Positions 8,109 to 17,289 of a stretch of DNA of 64,000 nucleotides are shown here, piece by piece. Below the pieces are notes generated by a model. That model saw nothing but the letters and a program-made list of their open reading frames with translations, had not been told where the DNA came from and ran no database searches. The stretch lies in assembly GCA_934667425.1 (NCBI GenBank), contig CAKULV010000009.1, forward strand, positions 1 to 64,000, read 5' to 3'. The position numbers and the translations under genes are program-made. Position 1 is the first letter of the stretch; every line of letters begins with the position of its first letter. This DNA comes from an uncultured Kiritimatiellota bacterium (GTDB taxonomy: Bacteria > Verrucomicrobiota > Kiritimatiellia > RFP12 > UBA1067).

Positions 8109-9977
8109 TCATCGGTTGTTCTGCCGATATATGCGAATCACGTCCCGGCGGTGGTTTTCCGTCACCTCGACCTTCCTTTTGAGTTCCTCGATGAGCTGCG
8201 GCACGGGGGCGAGGTTCATCACGTTGGTGAATTCCGGACGGTCTGCCGTGCGGATGACCCTGATTCCGAGCCGCCGCGACTCTTCGAGTACGCCTATGAT
8301 CAGGTGCGTGTTCTCCACCTCGCGTCGAATCCTCATGTTGCACAGTTCAAAGCCGGGGTCATCCTGCATGCGCGCCTGCTCATGGTGTATCCCAACGTCG
8401 TTCCGGGCCTTGCCTTCGTCCATGAGGTGCTGGAACGCAACCATGTTCTCGGCATTCACCATGACCGCCCTGTATAGCTTGAGCTTGAGGACGAGTCCCG
8501 CGAGGTATTTCCCGCTTTCGGGATCGGCGGCAGACCGTATAAGCGAGCTTGCCGTCGATATCGCGCCGTCAAGGTCTGCCTGGCAGAGCCTTGCCGTATG
8601 GGATACCGCGAACGTGCCGCCATACCCCTTGAGCCAGCGATGAGCCTGCAGATCCACGAGGTCGTCCGCGCACGACTCCTCCCTCGCCTGGAACTGGTAG
8701 GCGCGGTAGTAGTCCCTTTCCTCTGGCTTAAGCTCGTTCGGGAAGCAGACGAGCGGCCGCGTGAGCCAGCGCTGATGCGTGGTGCCGAGAAGGAAGATGT
8801 GCCCGCCCGTCTCCGCCCAGCCCCAGCGGGCGTAGCATTTCTCGATCGCATCCCATACGGAAACGAGCGCTTCGCTCCTGTCGCGCCCGACGAACGTCGC
8901 GGCGATGGCATTGAGCGCGGCGTATCGGGCCTGCTTCCCCTGTCCGACGGCGTTTCCGCCCCAATATGTCCTGAGAAGCCTGATGGTGTCGATCTCGTCA
9001 AGGGAGCGCACCGAGATCAGCGCGTCGCCTTCGGGATCGGCCTCGGCCCTCTGCAGCTGTTCGACAAGCGCAGGCATGCGCGGCATGGCATACACCGGAT
9101 ATGTCTGCTCGTCAAACGGGTTCGGGAATCCAATTACGTTGACTGCGGTCTGGCGTTCCATCGTGCGGTTCCGAACCTTCATTCCCGGCTTCAGCTTCGG
9201 CAGCGTCATCTCGACGATATCGTCAGAAAGGTAGCGGTTGAGGTTTACCCGCATGTCGCCGTATCCGGCAAGCGTGGCGCCTTCCTGGAAGATGGACAGG
9301 AAGTCCACGATGCGCTGTGGCAGGGTTTTGTCCCTTCGGCAATGCTCCGGGCCGTTTGCCCCGGGGTAAAGGTATGGATACCAGCAAAGCCCCGCTCCGG
9401 AATCGTTGCTCATCAGGTCGAAGGACTCGAACTTGCCTATCTCGCATATCTCGCGGACCGTCCTCACATAGATCGCCTTGAGCTCTGGATTGTCAAGGCA
9501 CGGCGCGTAGTATTCGGTCCTCGCGCGGGCGCACTGGTCGCAGCGCGGACCCCGCCACGCCGGGTGATCCCGGTACGCCGCCTCCGGCAGGTACGCCGGT
9601 TCCTGCCCGGTGAACGCCGCCTTGAAGCCGAACTCGTCAAGCACCTTGACCCGATCCTTGAGCCTGGCAAGGTTCCTTTCCGCATAGTCGCGGGGAAGGT
9701 ACTTCTCGAGTTCCGCCGGGACGATGAACTTGAAGAGCGACGGGCGGTGCATGGACCAGTTCGGGTACGGGTCATGGCGGTTGGCGTTCCATTGCCACAT
9801 CGAAGGCTCTATCTGGCATGCGGCGAGATGCGTCGCGCCCAACTCCTTCGCCAGTTTCGCGTAGGCACGGTATTCGCCAATGTCCAATGTGTCGAAATCG
9901 AAGCCCACGCGCCTTGACGCAAATGCGATGGACACGACTCCGATGGCCGCAAACGCCAACGTCGCACTCTTCACCAT
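8109..9977 (-). CDS. Secreted hydrolase-like TIM-barrel protein, family not recognised
   Basis: About 622 aa. The start at 9977 (MVKSATLAFAAIGVVSIAFAS) gives a clean signal peptide and has CAGGAAGG 8 nt upstream, so it is preferred over the ATG 33 bases further out. The mature part begins VGFDFDTLDIGEYRAYAKLA and looks like a beta/alpha barrel resembling GH67/DUF4838-like bacterial hydrolases (YAERNLARLKDRVKVLDEFG, FDLMSNDSGAGLCWYPYLYP). A paired-cysteine patch, CDQCARAR, may bind a metal. I cannot assign catalytic residues or a substrate. It has its own promoter (10016-10044) and stands apart from potBC. A role in polysaccharide breakdown is inference from its secreted hydrolase-like neighbours. 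Confidence 0.6.
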   Translation of the reverse strand: MVKSATLAFAAIGVVSIAFASRRVGFDFDTLDIGEYRAYAKLAKELGATHLAACQIEPSMWQWNANRHDPYPNWSMHRPSLFKFIVPAELEKYLPRDYAERNLARLKDRVKVLDEFGFKAAFTGQEPAYLPEAAYRDHPAWRGPRCDQCARARTEYYAPCLDNPELKAIYVRTVREICEIGKFESFDLMSNDSGAGLCWYPYLYPGANGPEHCRRDKTLPQRIVDFLSIFQEGATLAGYGDMRVNLNRYLSDDIVEMTLPKLKPGMKVRNRTMERQTAVNVIGFPNPFDEQTYPVYAMPRMPALVEQLQRAEADPEGDALISVRSLDEIDTIRLLRTYWGGNAVGQGKQARYAALNAIAATFVGRDRSEALVSVWDAIEKCYARWGWAETGGHIFLLGTTHQRWLTRPLVCFPNELKPEERDYYRAYQFQAREESCADDLVDLQAHRWLKGYGGTFAVSHTARLCQADLDGAISTASSLIRSAADPESGKYLAGLVLKLKLYRAVMVNAENMVAFQHLMDEGKARNDVGIHHEQARMQDDPGFELCNMRIRREVENTHLIIGVLEESRRLGIRVIRTADRPEFTNVMNLAPVPQLIEELKRKVEVTENHRRDVIRIYRQNNR

Positions 9978-10015
9978 GTATCGCTTCCTTCCTGTCAGGT
10001 GTGAAATCACGGCGA

Positions 10016-10044
10016 ATTATAGGAAATCACAGCCGCCGGCGCAA
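10016..10044 (-). promoter_or_regulatory. Sigma70-type promoter of the 8.1-10.0 kb gene
   Basis: TTGCGC (10039-10044), a 17-bp spacer and a perfect TATAAT (10016-10021). Transcription would start near 10009, leaving a ~32-nt leader with the AGGAAGG ribosome site. Confidence 0.65.
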
Positions 10045-10102
10045 CACATTTCCCGCCATTTGCCCTGACGACGTTATCCATCGGCCGCAAGGCGCAAGGG
10101 CG

Positions 10103-10741
10103 TTAGGCATACGGAAGGTAGACGATGGCTGGCTTGTTGACTACAAGGGAGAACGAACGCCCCGTCGTGCGGTTCAGCGTCCCCTTCCACAACGCATCGA
10201 GCACGACCCCGTCCAAAGGCCATTCGAGCCCATTCGATGAGATCGCCGTTCCTGGAATTGGCGCGAAAACGCTCACAGGAGCCCCTTCACGGGCTTCCCA
10301 TTCGCGTCCGGGCGGCAAGACAGGCTCGAACACCCCGTTGTCCGTGACGATCGATACGCGCCTTGCGCAGGAGGCGAAGTCGATGAGGTGGAAGATGTTG
10401 CCGATCGAATGGTCTTCTCTTTTTCCCGTGGCGCCGAGTATGGCGATGTCGCCGGCATCTGCGTCCCGGAATGCGGAAAGCGCGTGCCTGAACGCCTTGC
10501 AGAGGTCGTTCGTGTCCTGCTCATCCACGATGACGAGCGGGATGCCGTACCGCGAGAGTTCCCTGCGGCCGTCTTCGCCAAGCGAATCGCCGTCGCCAAC
10601 GACCGCGTCCGGCGTCCTTCCCAGCGCAACGGCGGTGCGCCAGGCGCTGTCGCAGGCGACGACCCTGTCCGCCTTGCGCAACATCCCCAGCGGAATGCCG
10701 TGCGACGGAGGCGTTCCGGAAGCAAGGATCACCGTCATCAT
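10103..10741 (-). CDS. Thiamine pyrophosphokinase
   Basis: Transfers pyrophosphate from ATP to thiamine to form the cofactor TPP. The family motifs are VACDSAWRTAVALG, VVGDGDSLG (usual GDFDS), DTNDLCKAFRHAL (usual DQ..TD..KA) and ILGATGKREDHSIGNI (usual G..GGR.DH..AN). The C-terminal thiamine-binding beta domain ends in SFSLVVNKPAIVYLP. The ATG at 10741 overlaps the stop of the upstream membrane-protein gene (ATGA), which decides the start over the longer frame. The length of 212 aa is normal. No thiamine transporter or TPP riboswitch is next to it. Confidence 0.88.
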   Translation of the reverse strand: MMTVILASGTPPSHGIPLGMLRKADRVVACDSAWRTAVALGRTPDAVVGDGDSLGEDGRRELSRYGIPLVIVDEQDTNDLCKAFRHALSAFRDADAGDIAILGATGKREDHSIGNIFHLIDFASCARRVSIVTDNGVFEPVLPPGREWEAREGAPVSVFAPIPGTAISSNGLEWPLDGVVLDALWKGTLNRTTGRSFSLVVNKPAIVYLPYA

Positions 10742-12501
10742 TGCTTCCGCCGCCTCCGGCCTGCCGCCTTGTACACGCAAAGCGCACAGATGCCCAATGT
10801 CGAAGCAAGCGAAACGAGCGACAGAGGACCGGGCGTGAACGGCCCGTCGATGCCGCTGTCGCTCCTTGCCGTTTTCCTGAGCAGCGCAAATCCCGCCCTT
10901 TCCCTCGGCACCTTGACAAAAAGTCCGCCACGGAAGTTCCAGAACGACTCTGGCGCATACCTTCCTTCGTCCAGCGCCTTCTTGAGGTCCGCATTGTCCC
11001 TGAACGCCGTGCCGCCCGCAAGAACATACTCGGCATCCGCGATCTGCGCCCCGGCGTCAAAGGCGAGGACTATCGAACCGGACCCCGTTGCGCGGGCAAC
11101 CGCAATGCGCAGCGTATCCGCAGGATCGACGGCGCAATACCGCGAATCCACGGAGGCGAGGTGAACGGCATTTGCCGCCAGCAAGACGGCCGCCGCAGCC
11201 GTTGCGGTGCGCGGAGCCATGCGCCCAAGGCGTGAATCAAGTATGCGCGACACGCCAAAGCCGGCCAGCACCGCCACGCACCATTCTATCAGATGCACAA
11301 ACTTCACCGGGCACCGTATCGAATCCCCTACCGGCAAGGCGAACACCACCCTGTAGAACGGCGTGAACGCCCCGAACGCGCACAGGAGCAGAACCGCCGC
11401 CATCACAGACCAGAATGCGACCTCCGCCCTATTCGCAGCGCCGTTGGCACAGGCGCAATCCCCTTTTCTCTTTCCCAGCCCCAAGGCTATCCCAAGCATA
11501 GCAAGGCACATCGTTATGAAGCCCATGTAAAGCGAATGCTGCCGATACGGCCGCCAATGCCCCGGGGCGACCTGCATTCCGATGCGGCCACGGTACGGAT
11601 TCCTGGGGCTGACGCGGGGATCGCTTGATCCGCCGTTCACGTCGGGAATGAAGAACTCCAAGGACTCGTTCGGCGGAAGGCTCCAGTTCGTGCAGAACAC
11701 GTACCGCCTCTCGCGCTCGGCCTTCACTGCGGCAGTGGTCTTCTCGCCACCATCGGCGGCAGGTTGACCGGAGGCGGATATCTGCTTCTCGCGGTTGGCG
11801 GTCTCGACGAATATGGCCCTGTGAAGCTGCGGCCACCCGGCTGCAACGAGAACAGCAGCGGTGACCGCCACTCCGGCAAGTACTCGGACAAGCGCGACTG
11901 CGCGCCCGCCATGGGCCGTCGAACGCAGCTTCGCGACAAGTTTGAAAACGCCATACGCGAACGCCATTGCGGTGAACATGAGCCACAGGTCGGGCTGTTG
12001 CGCGCTGGACCACGCCAGCACTCCGCCAAGTATGGCCCAGTTGATCCATTTGCCCTTCCTTACGCAGCGGTCTATGAGCCCGAAGCAGAACGGACCGTAC
12101 ATCAGGTACACGAACCACCCAAGATGCCCTGCCGAAAAGAGCGTGAAGTTGTACCCCATGAGCCCATACGCCGCTGCGGCCCCGTAGCGCGCGAGCGGAC
12201 AAATGCCGCGCCCTTTCAGATAGTACGCCACGCCAAGCGCCGCGAGGTAGGCCGCAAGCGCATACTGAAGCTCCTGCCAGACGTATGGCCCTCCAAGCAG
12301 GAAGCGCAGATCGCCTGGCACGATCGCCCCGCCAGCGCAGAAATCACGCCACTTGCGGAGAAGGAAATCCGCCGGATAGTAAGTCGCCTGATCCGGCTGT
12401 ATGAATGTAACCGAAGGAGACCACGTACCCCAGAAGACGCAGCATACGGCAACGGCAAAGAATGCCGTAAAGCCCAGCAACCACCAATTCGCCCTTTTCA
12501 T
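10738..12501 (-). CDS. Large polytopic membrane protein, glycosyltransferase-C/YfhO-like
   Basis: 587 aa with around ten predicted membrane spans (WWLLGFTAFFAVAVCCVF at the N-terminus; others from ~75 to ~235 and ~350 to ~460) and a soluble stretch at ~250-330. The layout resembles YfhO or GT-C type lipid-linked glycosyltransferases, for example the early F.QPDQATYYP loop and the periplasmic segment near NPYRGRIGMQ. A specific function cannot be assigned. The start at 12501 is chosen because it gives the signal-anchor directly and lies 6 nt below a perfect TGGTATAAT box. The longer frame adds an implausible MVMPRIPPVWYNCC leader inside that promoter. Coupled to thiamine pyrophosphokinase by ATGA. 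Confidence 0.6.
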   Translation of the reverse strand: MKRANWWLLGFTAFFAVAVCCVFWGTWSPSVTFIQPDQATYYPADFLLRKWRDFCAGGAIVPGDLRFLLGGPYVWQELQYALAAYLAALGVAYYLKGRGICPLARYGAAAAYGLMGYNFTLFSAGHLGWFVYLMYGPFCFGLIDRCVRKGKWINWAILGGVLAWSSAQQPDLWLMFTAMAFAYGVFKLVAKLRSTAHGGRAVALVRVLAGVAVTAAVLVAAGWPQLHRAIFVETANREKQISASGQPAADGGEKTTAAVKAERERRYVFCTNWSLPPNESLEFFIPDVNGGSSDPRVSPRNPYRGRIGMQVAPGHWRPYRQHSLYMGFITMCLAMLGIALGLGKRKGDCACANGAANRAEVAFWSVMAAVLLLCAFGAFTPFYRVVFALPVGDSIRCPVKFVHLIEWCVAVLAGFGVSRILDSRLGRMAPRTATAAAAVLLAANAVHLASVDSRYCAVDPADTLRIAVARATGSGSIVLAFDAGAQIADAEYVLAGGTAFRDNADLKKALDEGRYAPESFWNFRGGLFVKVPRERAGFALLRKTARSDSGIDGPFTPGPLSLVSLASTLGICALCVYKAAGRRRRKQ

Positions 12502-12507
12502 GCAGCA

Positions 12508-12516
12508 ATTATACCA
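12508..12516 (-). promoter_or_regulatory. Extended -10 promoter of the 10.7-12.5 kb gene
   Basis: TGGTATAAT on the minus strand. Only 6 nt separate the hexamer from the ATG, so the predicted +1 is the A of the start codon (leaderless). Confidence 0.65.
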
Positions 12517-12536
12517 CACGGGCGGGATGCGCGGCA

Positions 12537-13070
12537 TCACCACGGCACCCCCTCGCGCATGAACCGGGCTGCAAGGACCGCACAGGCGCAGGCATCATAG
12601 AGCGCATCATGCCAGGTGCGGCCCGGGCATAGGGACTCCACTTCCCCGGTTGCGCCAAAGGCCTGCACGAGGTCGCCGAGCGCGTAGGACGGCAACCCGG
12701 GATAGCGGGCCCTGGCGTAGACAAGCGTGTCGATCCACGGTCCGAACCTGGTCATCGGCGCAAGCTTCGTGAGCACGGTACGCTCCGTGGAGCAATTGTG
12801 CGCGACAAGCGGGGCGCCGCAGAGTCTGGCGGAAATCTCCGGCCACAGTTCCATTGGGGTCGGAGCCTGCGCAAGTTCCTCGCGCATCTCCCGGTAGCGT
12901 CCGACGGCACGCGGGGAAAAAGGACGCTCCCCTACACGGAACAGCGTTTCCCACTTCGTTTCGGGAAGCACAACCCCGTCCTCGATCCTTACGAGGCCAA
13001 GCTGCCAAGGCTCATTTGGCCAGCCCTTTACCGTCCCGGTCGTCTCGAAGTCAAGTACGGTCCATGTCAT
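12537..13070 (-). CDS. DEDDh 3'-5' exonuclease (DnaQ-like)
   Basis: 177 aa exonuclease-fold protein. Exo I is LDFETTG (catalytic D and E near residues 7-9). Exo II lies around VAHNCSTERTVL. Exo III is WHDALYDACACAVLAARF, with the histidine and aspartate of the DEDDh type. No polymerase or helicase domain is attached, so it could be a stand-alone proofreading-like subunit or an RNase T/ExoX-like nuclease. It stands just upstream of the membrane-protein gene, whose promoter overlaps its 3' end, and just downstream of a SurA_N-like gene. Confidence 0.8.
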   Translation of the reverse strand: MTWTVLDFETTGTVKGWPNEPWQLGLVRIEDGVVLPETKWETLFRVGERPFSPRAVGRYREMREELAQAPTPMELWPEISARLCGAPLVAHNCSTERTVLTKLAPMTRFGPWIDTLVYARARYPGLPSYALGDLVQAFGATGEVESLCPGRTWHDALYDACACAVLAARFMREGVPW

Positions 13071-13102
13071 GCGATGCCTTCAGCGAAGCGCAACCTGGGG
13101 CA

Positions 13103-13534
13103 TTACGCGTCACGGTATTCGATCTTTGCCTTCTCCCGCAGCTCCGCCACGAAAGCCGACAGCACCTTTCCTCGCGCCGCATGGCGAAGGAAGTCGCGTA
13201 TCTTCGTCTGCACCTGCACATACTGCGCATCGCCGAACGTTGACTTGTTTGCGCGGTAGAACGCCTCCATCTCCGCCTCGGATGGGTCCGGCGTGCCGGA
13301 ACATGTCCTGGACACCAGTTCGTCCGGGGTGATTCCGAGGTCCTGCGCCCTCATGAGCACAAGCTTCGCGCCTATGGCCTGTTCCTGCGCCTGCATGAGG
13401 AGCTTCTCGACGCTGCCCTTCAGTTCCTCTCCCGGCACGCCGTTCTCGGCATACAGGCGGACAAGACGGTCGAACTCGTGCTCAATGGCCTTGCGAGGTA
13501 TCTCCTCGCCGTTCACAAACGCTTTCTTTATCAT
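13103..13534 (-). CDS. Small SurA-N/PpiC-like protein lacking a PPIase domain
   Basis: 143 aa. The pattern VNGEEIPRKAIEHEFDRLVRLYAE, followed by a helix ending in the GITPDELV segment and then SEAEMEAFYRANKSTFG, matches the chaperone helices of SurA/PpiC-type parvulins. The parvulin catalytic domain itself is missing, and the protein ends in a short basic helix (KIRDFLRHAARGKVLSAFVA). There is no signal peptide, so it is predicted to be cytoplasmic, which is odd for a SurA relative. It could be a cytoplasmic chaperone-like fragment. Neighbours are nadE and the exonuclease. Confidence 0.55.
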   Translation of the reverse strand: MIKKAFVNGEEIPRKAIEHEFDRLVRLYAENGVPGEELKGSVEKLLMQAQEQAIGAKLVLMRAQDLGITPDELVSRTCSGTPDPSEAEMEAFYRANKSTFGDAQYVQVQTKIRDFLRHAARGKVLSAFVAELREKAKIEYRDA

Positions 13535-13559
13535 GACATTCCCTGTCTTGAAAAACCAT

Positions 13560-14564
13560 TCACTTCATCTGGACTATGTCGCCGCAATATTTGGCGTCGG
13601 ACGGTATGTGCCAGTCGTTCGGCCCGAAATACGCCGGAAACACCTTGATGCCGTCAGGCGAGCAGTTGCGCTTGAACGACTGCGTGACAAGCCGTCGACA
13701 ATACACGTCAAGCCACTTGCCGATTTCATCCGCGCCATATCTTCCCTTGAAAGCACGCTCGGCGGCGGCAAGGATCGCCTTGCGGCGCTCACCGTGCACA
13801 ATGGTGCGCCATATGAAGAAATCGTGGAGTTCGTACGGCCCGATCCTGTCTTCCGTCCTTTGCGCGATCTTGCCGTTCACGCTCGGAAGCAGCTCCGGGC
13901 TGACCGGCGTATCGATTATGTCCATGATCGCGGCCGATGCAGAGGCGGCCCTGCCCCTGCAATGGCCTTCCGCCCACCAGCGGCACACGTCGCGCACAAC
14001 AGTCTTTGGCACTCCGGCATTGACGCCGAACATGCTCATGTGGTCGCCGTTGTACGTGCACCACCCAAGCGCAATCTCGCTCATGTCGCCCGTGCCAAGC
14101 ACGATCCCGCCCGTCTGGTTGGCCTTGTCCATGAGGATCATCGTGCGCATCCGCGCCTGGGCGTTCTCGTAGGTGACGTCGTGCCTGTCCGGATCCTGCC
14201 CTATGTCCCTGAAATGCTGGAGGCAGGACTTCCGTATGTCGATGGTCTCAAGCTTGAGGCCCAGGCCCTCGCAAAGCGTTTCCGCATTTCCCCTCGTGCG
14301 GCCAGTGGTGCCGAATCCGGGCATCGTGTACACCTTTATGGACTTCCTTGGCAGACGCAGTATCTTGAACGCCTCGACCGCCACAAGCAGGCATAGCGTC
14401 GAGTCGAGCCCTCCAGAAAGTCCGATGGTGACCGACTTGGCCCCAATGCGATCCAGCCTTATGGCAAGGGCCGCATACTGCGTCATGAACACCTGCTCCG
14501 GCCCGCACCAGTCCTGGAACGGATGCGCGGACACAGAAGCCTTCCCCGGTTCACCGAACATCAT
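13560..14564 (-). CDS. nadE: NAD+ synthase, synthetase domain only
   Basis: ATP-dependent amidation of deamido-NAD to NAD. The PP-loop is IGLSGGLDSTLCLLV. The family's YTMPGFGTT, GTGDMSEIALGWCTYNGDHM and a C-terminal FKRNCSPDGIKVFP region follow. These features and the opening PFQDWCGPEQVF match the synthetase half of the long, glutamine-dependent NadE, but the ~300-residue nitrilase-like glutaminase domain normally in front is absent. No glutaminase gene is adjacent. The enzyme may use free ammonia or a partner encoded elsewhere. The start overlaps the stop of the upstream hydrolase gene (ATGA) and has GGAAGGG just before it. Confidence 0.87.
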   Translation of the reverse strand: MMFGEPGKASVSAHPFQDWCGPEQVFMTQYAALAIRLDRIGAKSVTIGLSGGLDSTLCLLVAVEAFKILRLPRKSIKVYTMPGFGTTGRTRGNAETLCEGLGLKLETIDIRKSCLQHFRDIGQDPDRHDVTYENAQARMRTMILMDKANQTGGIVLGTGDMSEIALGWCTYNGDHMSMFGVNAGVPKTVVRDVCRWWAEGHCRGRAASASAAIMDIIDTPVSPELLPSVNGKIAQRTEDRIGPYELHDFFIWRTIVHGERRKAILAAAERAFKGRYGADEIGKWLDVYCRRLVTQSFKRNCSPDGIKVFPAYFGPNDWHIPSDAKYCGDIVQMK

Positions 14565-17203
14565 CTGCCCTTCCCGTCAAGCGCCGGTCCGCGCACAATC
14601 CTGCCGAACTGGTTCGCGTACAGCGATCCGAGGTTCAGCCTTGACTCGCGGACTTCGTTCGCCGCCGGCCAAAGCTTGCTTGCGCCTGCACCACGCGAGA
14701 ACTGCACCCATCCCGGACGCCTCGCAACGGAATCGCCCCACGCGAACGCCGACAGGGTGAACTTCACCGTTATGCCGCTTCCGTCACGCACGACTGACGA
14801 TCCCACGACTTCGTGGTCGGGAGATATCCGGTTGTACCAGTTGAACGGCACGATCCTGCCATCGGCATTCACCACAACGCCCTTGTACCAGCTGACGCCC
14901 GCGACATCGATCGTGAACATGTTCACCGCCCCTCCTCCATGGCCGAAGCGGACCTCCACCGTCAAGTCTCCGTTATCCTCGTCCGAAAGCCTGAAGCGAA
15001 GGCCGTCCGCCATTGGCACCCAGTCGCCGATGCGGCACTTTGGCGCGCTCCTCTCGAACTCGGAATCCGGATAGGCCTTGCCTGACTTGATCTCGGCCAT
15101 GATGCGGGATATCTGCGCATGCGTATCCTTAAGTTCGCCGAGACGCCATTCGAGCTTGGCCGGGTGGTACTGGTGCGCCTCCGCCTCGGAGTGGAAGCCG
15201 AGGCGGGAATCCGCCCTCGCGAGGGGAAGGAGCTTTCTGGTGATGTCCTCCTCGGCGGACACAAGCGAATCCATGCGCAAAAGCGAGGCCAGGGCGGCGG
15301 CGGAATCGCCGCGTTCGCGGCTTTCGCATATCGCCTTGGCCCGTTCCAGATAGAACCTGAATATGTTGTATCCGCTCATGAACTGGTATTCAAGGGCCTT
15401 CATCACGCTGATGTCACGGCTCCGTTCCTGGTCTCCGCTCCATCTTTCCGCAAGGGCGTCGAGCACGTCCCCGCCGTCAGAACCGGCGATGCGCACGCCT
15501 CGCGCCATCCGTCCCGCGAGGATTGCCGCCTCCTCTATCGTATGGTTCTCAAGGGCTTCGCCTATCGTATCTCCGCTGGGCGCATCCTGGGGCTTCCACG
15601 TGCGGCCGAGCGGCAGCAGCCTCACATCGGCGTAGAGCGGCCATGCCGGACCGGCGTGGAAAGGCCCGTAGTACTGCATGTCGTTGGAGAGCGGATACTC
15701 CGCGTAGGCGTCGGAGAACCGTTTCCACACATCGGCCACCAGCCCGGAATCCTTCCCCCAATACGGCGCGGCAAGCTTCCGCAGGAATGTGTCCTCGTCG
15801 TCCGTGAAGTCATCGAAGGACAACTCTCCCGCCGCCTTGTTCATGATGCCCGGATAGTTGCCGAAGTACCAGCACTGCAGGACTGTCGATACGCCCGCCT
15901 CCCTCATGGCCTTGTATTTCCTGTACAGGAGTCCAGGCACCGGAACGAACGGCACGGTTGCCACCTCATGGGAATTGCCGACCTGAATCTTGGCGCCGAT
16001 GTTGCTGCCCGCAAGTTTTCCGGCTTCGGCGACGGACTTGAATCCCTCTGCCGGCCCGACATACGACAGCCAGTAGTCGCCTCCGTTCCGGCAGCGTCCA
16101 ACCTGCTCCTTGACGGCGCCGGACTCGAAGTTGTAGGCGAACGTCACGCCATCAGGCACGTGCCTTGCGCATTCAGCCACCCACGCCGCCCGTTCCTGCT
16201 GCACCTGCGGCTGGTAGAACCAGCTTATGTATTCGGCATTCGATCCGGCAGCGCGGATGCCGCGCATGATCGCGTCCGTGGTGTTGCGGTATATCTGCCA
16301 AGGCTCAAGCGATGCACAGCGCCTGCAGCACCTGGCGCCGCGTTCACCCGTAACGCAGTCTATCGCGGAAAGGCACGTCGTCGGGCGTTCGCCATGGGCG
16401 ATCATCATGATGCCGCCAAGACGCGGCACACGCGAAAAGATGTCCTTGACCGATTCTTCGATGTATTGCCGGGCCGCCTTGGTGGCGGTGCACAGGAGAG
16501 CCGCATTCGGAACCCACGAAACGGCGTCTCCAAACATTTCGGGATGGTTGACGTACAGCGGATCGGATTTGCTCACGTGCTTCGGCTCGATGCAGAATAT
16601 CCATGTCTTTATCCCGTACTTGAGGCACCTGTCGACGGTCTTGCGCAGCTTCGCGAGGCGCCTATCCGCATCCGGGGACCGCCTGGTGAACGACGTCTCC
16701 GCAAGGTCGCGCCACTCGACCGTTATCCAGAGGCCGTTTATGCCCTCGTGCGCGAGCCGGTCGAGATAGGCCTCCGGATAATAGTCCACATCGTCCATCA
16801 GTTCGTCGTGGTTAAGCGGCGGACGCTTGATCGGGCCGAAGAAGCACCGCGAGATCCTGTTGCGCACCCACGGCTTGCGGACGCAGCTCTTGAGGTCTCC
16901 CGCCCTGACCCTATCCTGATAGTAGTACACGGCCCTGCGAAGCCCCTCGTCATCCTCCGTGGTGATGGTCACCTTGCCGTCCGCCGCCACATCTATCCTG
17001 TAGCTTTCGTATCCATCCACCTTCCCGCGCGCAAACGTCACGTCGTTTGTCGGCACTGGCTTAAGCCTTTCAGGCAGGGCAAGTTCCCTGCGGAACCCCC
17101 AGCTCTCTATCCCGGGATATGGAGGCGGATCGACGGCAAACGCACCCGTTGCCGCAAACACTGGCGCGACAAGGCACAACGGCACAAACAAAATATTTCT
17201 CAT
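14561..17203 (-). CDS. Large secreted hydrolase-like protein with GH20-type N-domain
   Basis: 880 aa with a signal peptide (MRNILFVPLCLVAPVFAATGAFA). Residues ~40-110 resemble the alpha/beta domain found before GH20, GH67 and GH84 barrels (TFARGKVDGYESYRIDV, then TITTEDDEGLRRAVYYYQDR). A barrel-like region follows (YLDRLAHEGINGLWITVEWRD, GIKTWIFCIEPKHVS, GGIMMIAHGERPTTC). A cysteine cluster (CVTGERGARCCRRCASLEP) may bind a metal. The C-terminal part (~770-870) is beta-rich. The family could not be fixed, so hexosaminidase or glucuronidase activity is only a guess. It is translationally coupled to nadE and has a near-leaderless promoter at 17212-17220. Confidence 0.65.
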   Translation of the reverse strand: MRNILFVPLCLVAPVFAATGAFAVDPPPYPGIESWGFRRELALPERLKPVPTNDVTFARGKVDGYESYRIDVAADGKVTITTEDDEGLRRAVYYYQDRVRAGDLKSCVRKPWVRNRISRCFFGPIKRPPLNHDELMDDVDYYPEAYLDRLAHEGINGLWITVEWRDLAETSFTRRSPDADRRLAKLRKTVDRCLKYGIKTWIFCIEPKHVSKSDPLYVNHPEMFGDAVSWVPNAALLCTATKAARQYIEESVKDIFSRVPRLGGIMMIAHGERPTTCLSAIDCVTGERGARCCRRCASLEPWQIYRNTTDAIMRGIRAAGSNAEYISWFYQPQVQQERAAWVAECARHVPDGVTFAYNFESGAVKEQVGRCRNGGDYWLSYVGPAEGFKSVAEAGKLAGSNIGAKIQVGNSHEVATVPFVPVPGLLYRKYKAMREAGVSTVLQCWYFGNYPGIMNKAAGELSFDDFTDDEDTFLRKLAAPYWGKDSGLVADVWKRFSDAYAEYPLSNDMQYYGPFHAGPAWPLYADVRLLPLGRTWKPQDAPSGDTIGEALENHTIEEAAILAGRMARGVRIAGSDGGDVLDALAERWSGDQERSRDISVMKALEYQFMSGYNIFRFYLERAKAICESRERGDSAAALASLLRMDSLVSAEEDITRKLLPLARADSRLGFHSEAEAHQYHPAKLEWRLGELKDTHAQISRIMAEIKSGKAYPDSEFERSAPKCRIGDWVPMADGLRFRLSDEDNGDLTVEVRFGHGGGAVNMFTIDVAGVSWYKGVVVNADGRIVPFNWYNRISPDHEVVGSSVVRDGSGITVKFTLSAFAWGDSVARRPGWVQFSRGAGASKLWPAANEVRESRLNLGSLYANQFGRIVRGPALDGKGR

Positions 17204-17211
17204 GACGGTGG

Positions 17212-17220
17212 ATTATACCA
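17212..17220 (-). promoter_or_regulatory. Extended -10 promoter of the 14.6-17.2 kb gene
   Basis: TGGTATAAT on the minus strand, preceded by ATT. Eight bases separate it from the ATG, so the leader is about 2 nt and has no Shine-Dalgarno. Confidence 0.65.
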
Positions 17221-17289
17221 AATGACGGCTACTGCGCATACGATGCGCTTTGCCAATTCCACTTGACGGTCCGGCACTCGCAGGCCGCC

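Noticed and set aside
10103..10780. TPP riboswitch upstream of thiamine pyrophosphokinase
   Set aside because: The gene overlaps the upstream coding sequence, leaving no room for an aptamer.
15119..17266. 715-residue plus-strand open frame
   Set aside because: It is the antisense shadow of the large secreted hydrolase on the minus strand, which has a signal peptide, promoter and coupling to nadE.
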